From NCBI RefSeq assembly GCF_032773895.1, contig NZ_CP120416.1:1548001-1612000 (forward strand): a stretch of DNA of 64,000 nucleotides, read 5' to 3'. Positions within the stretch are counted from its first letter, which is position 1. Each line of letters begins with the position of its first letter. This DNA is from Teredinibacter sp. KSP-S5-2 (lineage in GTDB: Bacteria; Pseudomonadota; Gammaproteobacteria; Pseudomonadales; Cellvibrionaceae). Under the pieces are notes generated by a model. The model was not told where the DNA came from, did no database searches, and saw only the letters and a program-made list of their open reading frames with translations. The position numbers and the translations under genes are program-made. Shown in pieces: positions 8,704 to 18,867 of the stretch.

Positions 8704-9810
8704 TTAGCTCATTTTAACGTCACCATCTTTCAGGTCGCTAAGTGAAACTTTAAGATTAGGGTCACCAAAAGACACGCCCATACTTACAGCACCAACAAGA
8801 CTCATGTCATCTTTTGGCACAGTGCGGGTGTTGTGAGCAACTTCTTCAAGCAACACACTGGAAAGGTGATTATTAGAAACAGTCACCATTCGTCCGTAAC
8901 GCTTGGAGGCAACCAAAGAGGCGGCATAAGCACCTACGTTGGTAGCAAAAATTCGGTCAAACGGAGACGGTGCGCCACCACGTTGGATATGACCAAGAAT
9001 TGTAGTACGTACTTCCTGATCAATACGTTCTTCTAATTGAGTTTGCAGGAATCGGCCTACACCACCCAAACGAATGGGGTCTGGGGCATCGACGCCAACC
9101 TTATCTGTCACCATGTGACCGCCTTTCTGGGTTGCCCCTTCAGCGATAACAATCACGGTGTATGATTTTTTCTTCTCGTTATCCTTAATTACCCGAACAA
9201 CTTCATCCAGGTCATATGGGAATTCAGGAATGAGGATCATGTCTGCAGCGCCGGCAACGCCTGCGTGAAGAGCAATCCAGCCCGCATAACGGCCCATTGT
9301 TTCAAGAATCATCACTCGCTTGTGGCTTTTGCCAGTAGTCTGTAAGCGATCGATCGACTCAGCTGCAATGTTCACTGCGGTATCGAAACCGAAAGTTCTG
9401 TCTGTACCAGTTAGGTCGTTGTCGATGGTTTTTGGAACGCCAACGAAATTCATGCCTTTCTTGGACATTTCGTAGCACAGCGTCATGGAGCCATCACCGC
9501 CCATGGATACAATGCAATCCAGGCCAAGCTCGTTGTAATACTCTGCCACCTGATCTGATACGTCTTTCCCCCCGAAATCAAAGGGGTTTGCACGGTTACT
9601 AGTACCGAGAAGTGTACCGCCTTTATCGAGAATGCCATCTATGTCTTCAAGTGAAAGAGGGCGAGTCCTTTTTTCGATCATACCGAGGAAGCCTTCCTCA
9701 ATACCTATCACTTCTGCACCGTATTGGTGCATAAGACTCTTAGCAACACCTCTGACGGCTGCGTTAAGACCTGAACAGTCACCGCCTCCTGTAAGAATAC
9801 CAACTCGCAT
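8704..9810 (-). CDS. pfkA: 6-phosphofructokinase, ATP-type motif in a PPi-like background
   Basis: The enzyme phosphorylates fructose 6-phosphate at C1, the committed step of glycolysis. The 368-residue protein starts with the nucleotide loop GILTGGGDCSGLNAA, has GGDGS at 104–108 and the catalytic PKTIDND at 126–132 (D130). A glycine in GGDGS favours ATP as donor (PPi enzymes usually have GGDD), while lysine in PKTIDND is the residue common in PPi-dependent and group III enzymes. The donor is therefore best called ATP with reservation. It stands alone, with its own upstream region and a terminator behind it. Confidence 0.9.
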   Translation of the reverse strand: MRVGILTGGGDCSGLNAAVRGVAKSLMHQYGAEVIGIEEGFLGMIEKRTRPLSLEDIDGILDKGGTLLGTSNRANPFDFGGKDVSDQVAEYYNELGLDCIVSMGGDGSMTLCYEMSKKGMNFVGVPKTIDNDLTGTDRTFGFDTAVNIAAESIDRLQTTGKSHKRVMILETMGRYAGWIALHAGVAGAADMILIPEFPYDLDEVVRVIKDNEKKKSYTVIVIAEGATQKGGHMVTDKVGVDAPDPIRLGGVGRFLQTQLEERIDQEVRTTILGHIQRGGAPSPFDRIFATNVGAYAASLVASKRYGRMVTVSNNHLSSVLLEEVAHNTRTVPKDDMSLVGAVSMGVSFGDPNLKVSLSDLKDGDVKMS

Positions 9811-10214
9811 ATATAGCCCCTAACAGACTTGAAAGTAAATTTCGGTTTGAATATTAATCGATTTCGATAGATTTTAACGGCCAGTTTCAAGCCGGGCGAT
9901 AATATGGATCAAATCAGCCGCGAATGGAAGGTCTTTGGCCAAAATTCCTTAGATTTCAGTCAACTATTGTGAAAACTGTTGCTGTTCATCCAGGCTTTGG
10001 TATAAGAATCCCTCCCCACGTCTCTGGCGCTCATCCAGCTTGTTTCAATAATAGCCAATTTTTTTGACATTTTATCTTCGTATCCCTGTGAAAAACTTGA
10101 AAAAGTTTCTTTAGCCCCAAGTTTGGCTCCTGTATAGGATTAACCCTCGGTATACAGGGGTATCCGAGATGAACATGAATATGAACTAGCCAAAATATCA
10201 GGAGTTAGACTGCG
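9811..10214. other. 404-bp divergent intergenic region (pfkA / htpG)
   Basis: No credible gene is seen here. It contains the start-side regulatory sequences of both neighbours; the clearest element is the heat-shock-type promoter at 10096–10122. A ribosome site, AGGAG, is at 10200–10204 ahead of htpG. Confidence 0.6.
10096..10122 (+). promoter_or_regulatory. Sigma-32-type heat-shock promoter of htpG
   Basis: CTTGAAA (10096–10102) and CCCCAAGT (10115–10122) match the sigma-32 consensus CTTGAAA / CCCCATNT. The gap between CTTGAA and CCCC is 13 bases, within the accepted range. It lies about 95 bases before the htpG start, a known heat-shock gene. Confidence 0.82.
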
Positions 10215-12116
10215 ATGACTGTCGAGGCAGCAAAAGAAACACGAGGTTTTGAAACCGAAGCCAAACAATTGCTTCAATTGATGATCCATTCGCTTTATTC
10301 CAATAAGGAAATCTTCTTACGTGAGTTGGTATCAAATGCTTCTGATGCCGCAGATAAGTTGCGATTTGAAGCGTTGAAAAAGCCGGATTTATATGAAGGT
10401 AATACTGATCTTAAAATCCGTGTTGAATTCGATAAGGAAGCAAAAACCATTACCATAAGCGATAACGGTATTGGTATGAGTCGTGAAGAGGTAATAGAAA
10501 ATCTCGGAACAATAGCGAAATCTGGTACAGCGGCGTTTCTGCAATCCTTATCAGGTGACGAGAAAAAAGATGCGCAGCTTATTGGTCAGTTTGGTGTGGG
10601 TTTTTATTCTGCATTTATTGTGGCTGATAAGGTTGAAGTCTTGACCAGACGCGCAGGGAAAAATATTGAAGATGGTGTTCACTGGGAAAGCGCAGGTGAA
10701 GCGGAATACTCAATTGAAAACGTAGAGAAAAAAGAACGTGGGACTACGATAATTCTTCATTTGAATAAAGATCAGGAAGAATTTGCAGACGGCTGGCGTT
10801 TACGCTCAATTATTAAAAAATACTCAGATCACATATCCATTCCTGTCGTCATGAAAAAAGAGCAGTATGGCGAAGAGGAAAAAGACAAAGAGCCTGAAGA
10901 TGAAACTATTAACACTGCGACCGCCTTGTGGACACGTTCGCGCAGTGATGTTTCTGATGAAGAGTACAAAGAATTTTATAAGCACATCAGTCATGATTTT
11001 AATGAGCCGCTTAAATGGAGTCATAACCGGGTAGAGGGCAAACTTGATTACACCAGTTTGCTTTACCTTCCACAAAAAGCGCCGTTTGATATGTATAACC
11101 GTGATGCGGCCAGAGGATTAAAGCTGTATGTTCAACGTACCTTTATTATGGATGATGCTGAACAATTCCTACCGTTGTATCTTCGTTTTATTAAAGGTGT
11201 TGTAGACTCCAACGACCTTTCGTTAAACGTATCCCGTGAAATCCTGCAAAAAGATCCGAATATTGACAGCATGCGCACTGCATTAACCAAGCGTGTGCTC
11301 GATATGCTGGAGAAAATGGCCAAAAACGATAAGGAAAATTACCAGTCTTTCTGGAAGGAGTTCGGTGAGGTACTAAAAGAAGGTCCAGCTGAAGATTATG
11401 CAAACAAAGAAAAAGTTGCCAAGCTCCTGCGTTTTGCTTCTACACTCGATGACAATGAAGAGCAAACGCATTCATTAGACGAATACATTGAGCGAATGAA
11501 AGAGGGCCAGGAAAAAATTTATTATGTGGTTGCAGAAAACCACAATACGGCTAAGAACAGCCCTCACTTGGAAGTGTTTCGTAAAAAAGGTATAGAAGTT
11601 TTGCTGTTGTCCAATCGTGTAGACGATTGGCTGATGGGGCACCTAATGGAATACGATGGGAAGTCATTCCAGGATGTTGGCAAAGGTGCTTTGGATTTAG
11701 GCAAGCTGGACACCGAAGAAGATAAAAAAGAGCAAGAGAAAGTTGAAAAGGAATTTGAAGACTTTATTTCTCGTGTGAAAGAGGTGCTTAAAGATGATGT
11801 TGAGACAGTACGTGTTACACATCGTTTGACTGAATCTCCAGCGTGTCTTGTTGTCGGTGAACATGACATGGGTGCACAGATGAAGCGTTTGCTGGAGTCT
11901 GCTGGTCAACATGTACCCGAAAGCAAGCCAACCATTGAAATTAACCCGCATCATCCTCTTGTAAAGAAAATGGATACGGAGCAAGATGAAGACAGATTTG
12001 GCGATTTGGCCAAGGTGATTTTTGATCAGGCCAGCTTGGCGGAAGGGGGAACCCTTAAAGACCCGGCTTCTTATGTTCACAGACTCAACAAGCTATTACT
12101 TGAGTTGAGTCAGTAA
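10215..12116 (+). CDS. htpG: HtpG, Hsp90-family chaperone
   Basis: HtpG is the bacterial Hsp90, a cytoplasmic ATP-dependent dimeric chaperone that remodels late folding intermediates with DnaK. The 633-residue length is standard. The GHKL ATPase domain has [21 protein letters not shown] and [11 protein letters not shown] in the expected order within about the first 140 residues. A charged linker (around residues 215–230, rich in K/E), the middle domain with [10 protein letters not shown], and the C-terminal dimer domain follow. Start ATG at 10215 has AGGAG 10 bases ahead. Expression is likely heat-induced from the promoter at 10096–10122. Confidence 0.98.
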   Translation: MTVEAAKETRGFETEAKQLLQLMIHSLYSNKEIFLRELVSNASDAADKLRFEALKKPDLYEGNTDLKIRVEFDKEAKTITISDNGIGMSREEVIENLGTIAKSGTAAFLQSLSGDEKKDAQLIGQFGVGFYSAFIVADKVEVLTRRAGKNIEDGVHWESAGEAEYSIENVEKKERGTTIILHLNKDQEEFADGWRLRSIIKKYSDHISIPVVMKKEQYGEEEKDKEPEDETINTATALWTRSRSDVSDEEYKEFYKHISHDFNEPLKWSHNRVEGKLDYTSLLYLPQKAPFDMYNRDAARGLKLYVQRTFIMDDAEQFLPLYLRFIKGVVDSNDLSLNVSREILQKDPNIDSMRTALTKRVLDMLEKMAKNDKENYQSFWKEFGEVLKEGPAEDYANKEKVAKLLRFASTLDDNEEQTHSLDEYIERMKEGQEKIYYVVAENHNTAKNSPHLEVFRKKGIEVLLLSNRVDDWLMGHLMEYDGKSFQDVGKGALDLGKLDTEEDKKEQEKVEKEFEDFISRVKEVLKDDVETVRVTHRLTESPACLVVGEHDMGAQMKRLLESAGQHVPESKPTIEINPHHPLVKKMDTEQDEDRFGDLAKVIFDQASLAEGGTLKDPASYVHRLNKLLLELSQ

Positions 12117-12144
12117 ACCTGATGCAAGCTTGACTGAACTAAAT

Positions 12145-12173
12145 AGCCGCTAAGACTTCTTGGCGGCTTTTTT
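12145..12173 (+). terminator. Rho-independent terminator after htpG
   Basis: An 11-base-pair hairpin (AGCCGCTAAGA with TCTTGGCGGCT, one G–U pair) is followed directly by a run of six T, about 30 bases after the htpG stop. Confidence 0.88.
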
Positions 12174-12280
12174 GTTATGACGGCTATAGGATTTAATCCA
12201 GCATTAAAATGGCGCGTTTAACTGGACAAATAGTTACGTGTTGAATGGCGTTTAAAGCACTAACCTGCGAGTGAATCAAT

Positions 12281-13300
12281 ATGCAAGATGTATACACTGT
12301 ATCCGTTCTTGGGGGAGGCAGTTTTGGTACAGCAATAGCAAATATTATTGCTGCTAATGGACATAAGACATACCTGTGGATGCGTGATCACGATCGTGCA
12401 GAGCAGTGCCAACAGACCAGGGAAAACTCAGAGTATTTGCCAGGGTATCAATTGGATTCCCGATTAAACGTAACTGCCGACCTGGAAGAGTGTGTCAGTC
12501 ACAGTGATATTGTGGTCATTTCTATTCCCAGTGGTTCTTTTCGTGAAGTAACACGGCTTGCTCGACCTTTGATAAAGAAAAATGCCATAGTGGTTAGCAC
12601 TACGAAAGGTATTGAATCCTCTGGTTTTTATTTGATGAGTCAGATTCTTGAGCAGGAACTGACTGATGTGAAAATTGGCGTATTGAGTGGACCAAATTTC
12701 GCTAAAGAGATTATCCAGCATCAATACACTGGTAGCGTGATAGCTAGTGAGCATCAGGACGTTGTCGACATCGTGTCTCGGGTATTCTCTTCTGGTACTT
12801 TCCGGGTATACAGCAGCAAAGACCGTTATGGTGTGGAGTTGGGGGGGGCGCTGAAGAATATTTACGCTATTGTTACTGGAATGGCGGTAGCCTTGGGTTG
12901 TGGCCATGTAACTATAGCCATGTTGCTTACCCGAAGCCTTGCGGAAATGGGGCGCTTTGCTCGTGAGTTAGGCGCTGATTCACTGACCTTCCTGGGATTG
13001 GCTGGTGTAGGAGATTTAATTCTCACCTGTACTTCCAATTTAAGTCGTAACTATCGTGTAGGGTATGCGGTGGGTACAGGTAAAGCATTAGAAGATGCCT
13101 TGGCTGAAATTGGGCAGACCGCGGAAGGTGTCAATACGGTTAAACTGGTTAAAGCCAAGGCCGATGAATTAGGTGTATATATGCCTTTAGTGCAAGGCTT
13201 ATATGCAATACTGTGGGAATCTCAGGATATTAAAGAAGTCGTACAGGGTTTAATGTCTGGTGAACTGAGTAGTGACGTCGATATACAAGGGGGTGTGTGA
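12281..13300 (+). CDS. gpsA: GpsA, NAD(P)-dependent glycerol-3-phosphate dehydrogenase
   Basis: GpsA reduces dihydroxyacetone phosphate to sn-glycerol 3-phosphate, the backbone for phospholipids. The 339-residue protein has the Rossmann loop [10 protein letters not shown] near the start, STTKGIE and [10 protein letters not shown] in the middle, and [12 protein letters not shown] with the catalytic lysine, all in family order. The stop overlaps the start of the next gene by four bases (GTGATGG context), so it leads an operon with the DUF4389, sixA, hydrolase and DUF4892 genes. Confidence 0.97.
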   Translation: MQDVYTVSVLGGGSFGTAIANIIAANGHKTYLWMRDHDRAEQCQQTRENSEYLPGYQLDSRLNVTADLEECVSHSDIVVISIPSGSFREVTRLARPLIKKNAIVVSTTKGIESSGFYLMSQILEQELTDVKIGVLSGPNFAKEIIQHQYTGSVIASEHQDVVDIVSRVFSSGTFRVYSSKDRYGVELGGALKNIYAIVTGMAVALGCGHVTIAMLLTRSLAEMGRFARELGADSLTFLGLAGVGDLILTCTSNLSRNYRVGYAVGTGKALEDALAEIGQTAEGVNTVKLVKAKADELGVYMPLVQGLYAILWESQDIKEVVQGLMSGELSSDVDIQGGV

Positions 13301-13644
13301 TGGATGAACAGTTAAAATCGAATTTAACTTCAAGCAAGCACTGGTTACGTCTGGTGTATATGGTGTTGTTTTCCATATTCTTGCAAGTTTCTTCGTTAGT
13401 GATGTGGGTTCTGGTTGCAGTTCAGTTCCTTTTTGCCTTAATAACCGGTAAAGATAACGTGAACCTGCGACGTTTTGGTGATTCTTTATCGCAATATATC
13501 TACCAGGCCTTACGGTTTTTGACCTATAACACAGAAGACAAGCCATTCCCGTTTGCTGACTGGCCAGAATCCTCAGTGGTTGCCGCGCCGGCAGAAGACA
13601 AGGTCGTCGAACAGGAAATCATTGAAAAAGGTTCCGAGTCGTAA
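13297..13644 (+). CDS. DUF4389 membrane protein
   Basis: The 115-residue protein contains [16 protein letters not shown] followed by a long hydrophobic stretch (about 15–50) and then [20 protein letters not shown], the recognisable core of DUF4389. An inner-membrane location with one or two helices is expected; the acidic C-terminal tail would be cytoplasmic or periplasmic. It overlaps gpsA by four bases and precedes sixA, an arrangement shared with Pseudomonas relatives. Function is not established. Confidence 0.8.
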   Translation: MMDEQLKSNLTSSKHWLRLVYMVLFSIFLQVSSLVMWVLVAVQFLFALITGKDNVNLRRFGDSLSQYIYQALRFLTYNTEDKPFPFADWPESSVVAAPAEDKVVEQEIIEKGSES

Positions 13645-13666
13645 CTTTTGCTCCACGGGTAGCACT

Positions 13667-14140
13667 ATGGAAATATTTGTTATGCGTCACGGGCATGCAG
13701 AGCCCGAGGCGCCTTCTGACCGCCTGCGTGCATTATCGGTGCAGGGGGAAAGTGAAGTGGCGCGCAGTCTGTCTCGTCATAAAAGTGAGTTGGAAAAAAT
13801 TCAACTTGCTGTGGTGAGCCCTTATGTACGGGCTCAGAGTACTTATCAAGTTGCGCGAACTGCGCTTCCTGCTCACGAGTTTGTTGAGTCAGAGTTAGTG
13901 GTTCCGTGTGCAGACCCTCAAAAATTGATTGATTACTTGTACGAGATACAACAGAAAGGTGTGGAGTCCGTGTTACTTGTAAGTCACCAGCCTTTGGTTG
14001 GTACGCTGGTCGATAGGTTGTGTGGGTTGGAGCCTGGCGCTTATCGTATGGGAACCGCGGCATTGGCGGCGATCGATACTGATGTGGTTGCTGCAAATTG
14101 TGGTGAGTTAAGATGGCTACACCAGGCAGAACCAGCATAG
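13667..14140 (+). CDS. sixA: SixA, phosphohistidine phosphatase
   Basis: SixA is a small histidine phosphatase that removes phosphate from phosphohistidine proteins such as HPt domains and the nitrogen phosphotransferase system. The 157-residue product opens with the family signature FVMRHGHAEP (catalytic RHG) and has LLVSHQPLVG with the second catalytic histidine. The reading frame stays open upstream to 13553, but that part overlaps DUF4389 and lacks similarity to the family, so ATG 13667 is chosen. Its end overlaps the next gene by 28 bases. Confidence 0.9.
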   Translation: MEIFVMRHGHAEPEAPSDRLRALSVQGESEVARSLSRHKSELEKIQLAVVSPYVRAQSTYQVARTALPAHEFVESELVVPCADPQKLIDYLYEIQQKGVESVLLVSHQPLVGTLVDRLCGLEPGAYRMGTAALAAIDTDVVAANCGELRWLHQAEPA

Positions 14141-15009
14141 ACAGCTTGTCTCCTGCCTACGAGGAGCTCGAGTTTGATCTCGGCGACGTTACCCTTCGGG
14201 CTCGGCGTTATGGCTCACCAGATGGTATCCCCGTCCTGGCATTACATGGTTGGTTAGACAACTGTGCTTCATTTCATTTTCTTGCCGCTCAATTACCGCA
14301 ACTGAACCTTGTTGCGCTTGATCTTGCCGGGCATGGCAGGTCAGATCATAGACCTCACATTGGTGCATACAATATTTGGACGGATACCGCCGAGCTTTAC
14401 CATGTCGTGCAGCAGCTCGGTTGGCGAAAGTTTGCTTTGATTGGGCATTCGCGTGGTGCCATGATTGCCATGATTATGGCTGGTACATTTCCTGAGTTAG
14501 TCACACATCTGGTGACCATTGAATGCCTGTTTCCCTGGGTTGAAAAACCTGAAAATGCACCCCAGCAACTCGCGTTGTCCATTGAGGGGGTTCTGGACCA
14601 GCTCCATAAAAAACGCCACTACTACACGAGCTTTGAACGTGCCGTCGTGGCAAGGGAAAATGGCTTTTTTAAGTTGAGTGCTGCGGATGCGAAAACCTTA
14701 GCAGAGCGGGGTGTGCTCAATGACGGGCAAGGCTTTTACTGGGGAAATGATGCAAAATTATTAGCGCCCTCTGAGTTGCGTTTGACACATGAACAGGTTC
14801 ATGCCTTTATGCGTAGAATCGAAATTCCGGTGGAACTTTATATCGCAAGCCAGGGGCTAATGGTTCAGGAAGAACCGATGTTAGAGTCTATTCGTAAATA
14901 TAAAAATGTTGTTATTCATATGCTCGAAGGTGAGCATCATTTACATATGTCGCAACAGTATTTGGCGATGTCGGAGAAAATTGGAAAATATTTTGACTTG
15001 TATGAATAA
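14113..15009 (+). CDS. Alpha/beta hydrolase
   Basis: The 298-residue protein shows the oxyanion segment LHGWLDNCASFHFL, the nucleophile elbow GHSRGAM (serine at about residue 116) and a late HHLHM giving the catalytic histidine. This is a cytoplasmic alpha/beta hydrolase close to the esterase or lipase-like proteins found next to sixA in related bacteria. Substrate is not predictable. Its start lies inside sixA and its stop overlaps the following gene by eight bases, so translation is probably coupled along the operon. Confidence 0.85.
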   Translation: MATPGRTSIDSLSPAYEELEFDLGDVTLRARRYGSPDGIPVLALHGWLDNCASFHFLAAQLPQLNLVALDLAGHGRSDHRPHIGAYNIWTDTAELYHVVQQLGWRKFALIGHSRGAMIAMIMAGTFPELVTHLVTIECLFPWVEKPENAPQQLALSIEGVLDQLHKKRHYYTSFERAVVARENGFFKLSAADAKTLAERGVLNDGQGFYWGNDAKLLAPSELRLTHEQVHAFMRRIEIPVELYIASQGLMVQEEPMLESIRKYKNVVIHMLEGEHHLHMSQQYLAMSEKIGKYFDLYE

Positions 15010-15904
15010 ATACCTGCGTTTTATTTCGTTAATTTTTGTAGTTGTCGGAACCCACTCGGTTGCTTCAACCGCTAACCCTTTAGACGTTATTTCTATAGAA
15101 GGACGCGTTGTTTACCAAACTCATATTCCTGCGCAGGAATATCGACTTTCTTTGGCGAATCTAAAAAAGATAAATGGCCAGTGGGTGTCTGATAGGGAGG
15201 AGGTGATTCATTCCGAAGTTTTTCGGAGAACCATAGAGTTGTCATCGGATTATCAAGTTGCCCTCGAAACGGTGATTGACGACTTGGAAAAACAGGTTAA
15301 ATCCGAAGATTCTCGGGCACTGTATTCTTGTGATCTGATGGATTGTGGCAGCAGCAACGCATGGGCTAATAATCGATTTAAAGTAAAACAGTTATATGGA
15401 ATGGATGCTTCCCAGTACTACCGGGTTTGGGAAGTAAAACACAATAAACAATTTTATGTATTGGTTGCGTATGTGGTGCAACGCGGAAATCAGCGTACAT
15501 ATGTTCAGCTCGATACGCTTAAGCCTTTGGATGAAGCGTGGGAACCTCTGGTTGCATCTAGTGAAGAAATCTATCGTACATTAAAAGATCATGGTTATTG
15601 GGTTTTCGCACATGCGGAGGTTGCTTCATCAGGTTATAAAGTGTCGGAAGCGTATGCCGAACACACCGTCAAAGCCCTATTGAAGTTATTTGGTAAAAAT
15701 GTGGCCGTAGTGGGGCACGATTATTCTCCCGTTCGTTTGGATAATCAGATTCAAAGTTCAGAGTCTTACGCAAAAATAGTTGCAGCAGCACTTATAAAAG
15801 CAGGAATGCCTGAGTCGCGTATTGAGGTGAGAGGGGTAGGCGGCTTGGCGCCACAGGGGAAACAGGGCAGCGCCAAGGTTGAATTGGTGGTAATAAAAAA
15901 ATAA
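15002..15904 (+). CDS. DUF4892 exported protein with OmpA-like C-terminus
   Basis: The likely start is ATG 15002, giving 300 residues with a signal peptide (about 1–20). The frame is open upstream to 14906, but that part overlaps the hydrolase gene. The central part (about 25–190) has the pattern of DUF4892 and includes a close cysteine pair (SCDLMDC). The last 100 residues look like an OmpA-type domain (VVGHDYSPVRL, then SYAKIVAAALIKAGMPESRI), which in other proteins binds peptidoglycan. A cell-envelope anchoring role is inferred. It ends the gpsA operon, seven bases before the convergent folE. Confidence 0.75.
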   Translation: MNKYLRFISLIFVVVGTHSVASTANPLDVISIEGRVVYQTHIPAQEYRLSLANLKKINGQWVSDREEVIHSEVFRRTIELSSDYQVALETVIDDLEKQVKSEDSRALYSCDLMDCGSSNAWANNRFKVKQLYGMDASQYYRVWEVKHNKQFYVLVAYVVQRGNQRTYVQLDTLKPLDEAWEPLVASSEEIYRTLKDHGYWVFAHAEVASSGYKVSEAYAEHTVKALLKLFGKNVAVVGHDYSPVRLDNQIQSSESYAKIVAAALIKAGMPESRIEVRGVGGLAPQGKQGSAKVELVVIKK

Positions 15905-15910
15905 GACGGT

Positions 15911-16453
15911 TTAGCTCTCGATTAACGATAAAAATTCCGCTCGGGTTGCTGGGCTATTTCTAAAGCAACCCAGCATTGCCGACGTTTTCATTGATGAACC
16001 TTGTTTCTCCACGCCGCGCATCATCATACATAGATGTTTTGCTTCGATAATAACTGCAACGCCTGCCGCACCTGTGACATTCAAAATAGTTTCCGCCACC
16101 TGATGTGTCAGTTGCTCTTGTATCTGCAGGCGACGGGCGTACATGTCTATAATTCGGGCTACTTTCGACAAACCCAAAACCTTGCCTTTAGGGATGTATC
16201 CAACATGGGCCTTACCGATAAAAGGCAGCATATGATGCTCACACATCGAGAACAGCTCGATATCTCGCACAATCACCATGTCATTGCAGTCTGAGGGAAA
16301 CAGCGCGTCATTCACCACATCTTCAATGGTTGAGTTGTAGCCACTAGTGAGAAACTCGTATGCTTTAGCTGCCCTATCCGGGGTGTCCACCAACCCTGGT
16401 CGAGCAAGGTCTTCTCCCATTTTTTCGATAATTTGAGCAAACAGTTCTTTCAT
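15911..16453 (-). CDS. folE: FolE, GTP cyclohydrolase I
   Basis: FolE converts GTP to 7,8-dihydroneopterin triphosphate, the first step of folate synthesis. The 180-residue protein carries the zinc ligands in [11 protein letters not shown] and KHLCMMMRG and the conserved [13 protein letters not shown] loop. It belongs to the classical zinc type IA family. It is a single gene, convergent with the DUF4892 gene and divergent from prmB with about 200 bases between. Confidence 0.96.
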   Translation of the reverse strand: MKELFAQIIEKMGEDLARPGLVDTPDRAAKAYEFLTSGYNSTIEDVVNDALFPSDCNDMVIVRDIELFSMCEHHMLPFIGKAHVGYIPKGKVLGLSKVARIIDMYARRLQIQEQLTHQVAETILNVTGAAGVAVIIEAKHLCMMMRGVEKQGSSMKTSAMLGCFRNSPATRAEFLSLIES

Positions 16454-16659
16454 AGCTATACGTATCCCGAGGTAACCCTGCCCTTGAATGGCAGATATTT
16501 TCGTATCTGGCCCTGCTAAATACCTGAAGGCGTTAGGGCTCTTGTGAAAAAGGCGTTAGAATAGCCCGCTTTTCGCTATTTGCCAAAAATAAAGAAGGTT
16601 ATATTTGCCTGATACGTGTACATATGGTGTTCAAATGACCCTGATGAGTAACAAATTGC

Positions 16660-17568
16660 ATGGATAAGAATGTTGTGGATCAGTTATTGACCGTTCGGGA
16701 CTGGATTAGATGGGCTTCGAGTGAGTTTACTCGTGCTGGTCTGTTTTTTGGTCACGGAACGGATAATGCGTGGGATGAGGCGATGATGCTGGTGTTAGGG
16801 CTTATTAAGCAGCCTTGGGATCGGTGTGATGCTGTTATTGACGCACGTTTAACCGTAGCGGAAAAAGAGTTACTAATTGCAGCCATTCGGGATCGTGTTG
16901 AAAAGCGCATACCTGCGGCATATTTGGTGGGTGAAGCACCATTTGCTGGTTTGACATTTCGGGTAACGGAAGATGTCTTGGTTCCCCGGTCGCCAATTGC
17001 CGAGCTGATCGTCAATGAATTTCAGCCTTGGTTGGAAGCCTATCCCCAACGTATTTTGGATTTATGTACAGGTAGTGGTTGTATTGGTATTGCTTGTGCG
17101 TTTGCTTTTCCCGAAGCGGAGGTGGACCTTTCGGATCTGTCCGTCAAAGCACTCAATGTAGCTCGAAGTAATATTGAGCGATATGAGTTGGCAGACCGTG
17201 TTCAAGCTGTTCACTCGGATGTGTTTGCCAGTATCCCACCTAAAAAGTATCAGCTTATTGTGTCCAACCCACCCTATGTAGATGCCGAGGATTTGGCCTC
17301 TATGCCCGCAGAGTATCATGCGGAGCCGGCAATGGGGTTAGGTTCTGGGGATGACGGGTTGGATATCACTCGGCAGATCTTGTCCCATGCTGCGGAATAT
17401 CTCAGTGATGACGGGCTGTTAGTTGTGGAAGTTGGGAACAGTTGGCCGGCCCTGGAGGCGGCTTATCCTGATGTGCCTTTTATGTGGCCAGAATTTGAAA
17501 ACGGAGGGCACGGCGTGTTTGTGTTAACCTCTGCGCAGATTAAAGAATATTTTAATAGCGCTTCTTAA
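16660..17568 (+). CDS. prmB: PrmB, ribosomal protein L3 glutamine methyltransferase
   Basis: PrmB methylates a glutamine of ribosomal protein L3, using S-adenosylmethionine. The 302-residue protein has the SAM-binding [13 protein letters not shown] and the catalytic NPPY ([11 protein letters not shown]) that holds the glutamine side chain. The N-terminal segment ([29 protein letters not shown]) is the PrmB form and differs from PrmC/HemK, the release-factor enzyme. It lies 38 bases before aroC, as in Pseudomonas relatives, so the two are likely one operon. Confidence 0.93.
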   Translation: MDKNVVDQLLTVRDWIRWASSEFTRAGLFFGHGTDNAWDEAMMLVLGLIKQPWDRCDAVIDARLTVAEKELLIAAIRDRVEKRIPAAYLVGEAPFAGLTFRVTEDVLVPRSPIAELIVNEFQPWLEAYPQRILDLCTGSGCIGIACAFAFPEAEVDLSDLSVKALNVARSNIERYELADRVQAVHSDVFASIPPKKYQLIVSNPPYVDAEDLASMPAEYHAEPAMGLGSGDDGLDITRQILSHAAEYLSDDGLLVVEVGNSWPALEAAYPDVPFMWPEFENGGHGVFVLTSAQIKEYFNSAS

Positions 17569-17606
17569 GCGCATGTAATAAAAACAAGTATTAGAAAGAG
17601 TATCTT

Positions 17607-18710
17607 ATGTCAGGTAATACCATAGGTAAGCTATTCACTGTCACTTCATTTGGTGAAAGCCACGGGTTGGCGTTGGGTTGTATTGTTGATGGTTGTCCAC
17701 CGGGAATAGCAATCAGCGAAGAAGAAATACAGCAGGATCTGGACAGAAGAAAGCCCGGTCAATCTCGTTTCACTACACAACGACGGGAAGCGGATCAAGT
17801 CAAAATATTGTCCGGCGTATTCGAAGGGAAAACCACGGGTACACCTATAGGGCTGTTGATAGAAAACACCGATCAGCGCTCGAAAGATTATTCCACCATT
17901 AAAGATCAATTTCGCCCGGCTCATGCTGATTATACCTATATGCAGAAATATGGTATTCGCGATTACCGGGGCGGTGGCCGTTCTTCCGCGCGGGAAACTG
18001 CCATGCGTGTTGCGGCTGGTGCGGTAGCCAAGAAAGTGCTCAAAGAAACTTGGGGAATTGAAGTTCGAGGTTATTTATCTCAGTTAGGCCCGATCAGTAT
18101 CGACACCGTCGATTGGGATCAAATAGAGCAAAACCCGTTTTTCTGCCCGGATGCAAGTAAAGTGGCAGAAATGGAAGAGTATATGATTGCCTTAAACAAA
18201 GAAGGCAACTCGGTTGGTGCAAAAATAACGGTGATTGCGCAAAACATGATTCCGGGGCTGGGCGAACCTATCTTCGATCGGTTAGATGCGGATTTGGCTC
18301 ATGCACTGATGGGGATTAACGCGGTGAAAGGCGTGGAGATTGGTGCTGGTTTTGATTCTGTGGCTCAGAAAGGGACAGAGCACCGCGACGAAATAACTCC
18401 TGAAGGCTTCTTATCGAATCAGGCTGGTGGTGTTCTCGGGGGGATTTCTACGGGACAGGATTTAATTGCTCATATTGCGCTGAAACCGACTTCCAGTTTG
18501 CGTATTCCTGGCCGCAGTGTGGATGTTCACGGCAATTCGGTGGAAGTCGTGACCACCGGACGACATGATCCATGCGTGGGTATACGGGCAACGCCGATTG
18601 CTGAAGCGATGATGGCGATTACCATATTGGACCATGCTTTACGTAATCGAGGCCAAAACGGCGGTCAGAAAATTGAGGTTCCCATTATACCTGCGACGCC
18701 TAAAGAATAG
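17607..18710 (+). CDS. aroC: AroC, chorismate synthase
   Basis: AroC makes chorismate from 5-enolpyruvylshikimate 3-phosphate with reduced FMN, the last common step of aromatic synthesis. The 367-residue protein has GESHG near the start, [19 protein letters not shown] in the centre and GRHDPC near the end, all invariant family blocks. The length is normal for a bacterial monofunctional enzyme. It feeds the trp genes found later in this window (38.6–41.2 kb), though those are separate operons. Confidence 0.98.
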   Translation: MSGNTIGKLFTVTSFGESHGLALGCIVDGCPPGIAISEEEIQQDLDRRKPGQSRFTTQRREADQVKILSGVFEGKTTGTPIGLLIENTDQRSKDYSTIKDQFRPAHADYTYMQKYGIRDYRGGGRSSARETAMRVAAGAVAKKVLKETWGIEVRGYLSQLGPISIDTVDWDQIEQNPFFCPDASKVAEMEEYMIALNKEGNSVGAKITVIAQNMIPGLGEPIFDRLDADLAHALMGINAVKGVEIGAGFDSVAQKGTEHRDEITPEGFLSNQAGGVLGGISTGQDLIAHIALKPTSSLRIPGRSVDVHGNSVEVVTTGRHDPCVGIRATPIAEAMMAITILDHALRNRGQNGGQKIEVPIIPATPKE

Positions 18711-18867
18711 ATATTTCGATAATTAAATGTGTAATGGCGAACGTTTTAAGCTAATTTTGTTATATGGTGGTAAGTAAAACAGGCAATAAAAGTTATGGCG
18801 CTGGAAGCTCCGCCGCCTTACCTGTATTGAACGATATTCTGACACCTTGAAACAGAAAGGGGGCTCT

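Noticed and set aside
13553-13666. Upstream extension of sixA
   Set aside because: The added 38 residues overlap the DUF4389 gene and do not resemble the family; ATG 13667 starts right before the RHG motif.
14906-15001. Upstream extension of the DUF4892 gene
   Set aside because: It lies in the hydrolase gene in another frame, and ATG 15002 gives a clean signal peptide.
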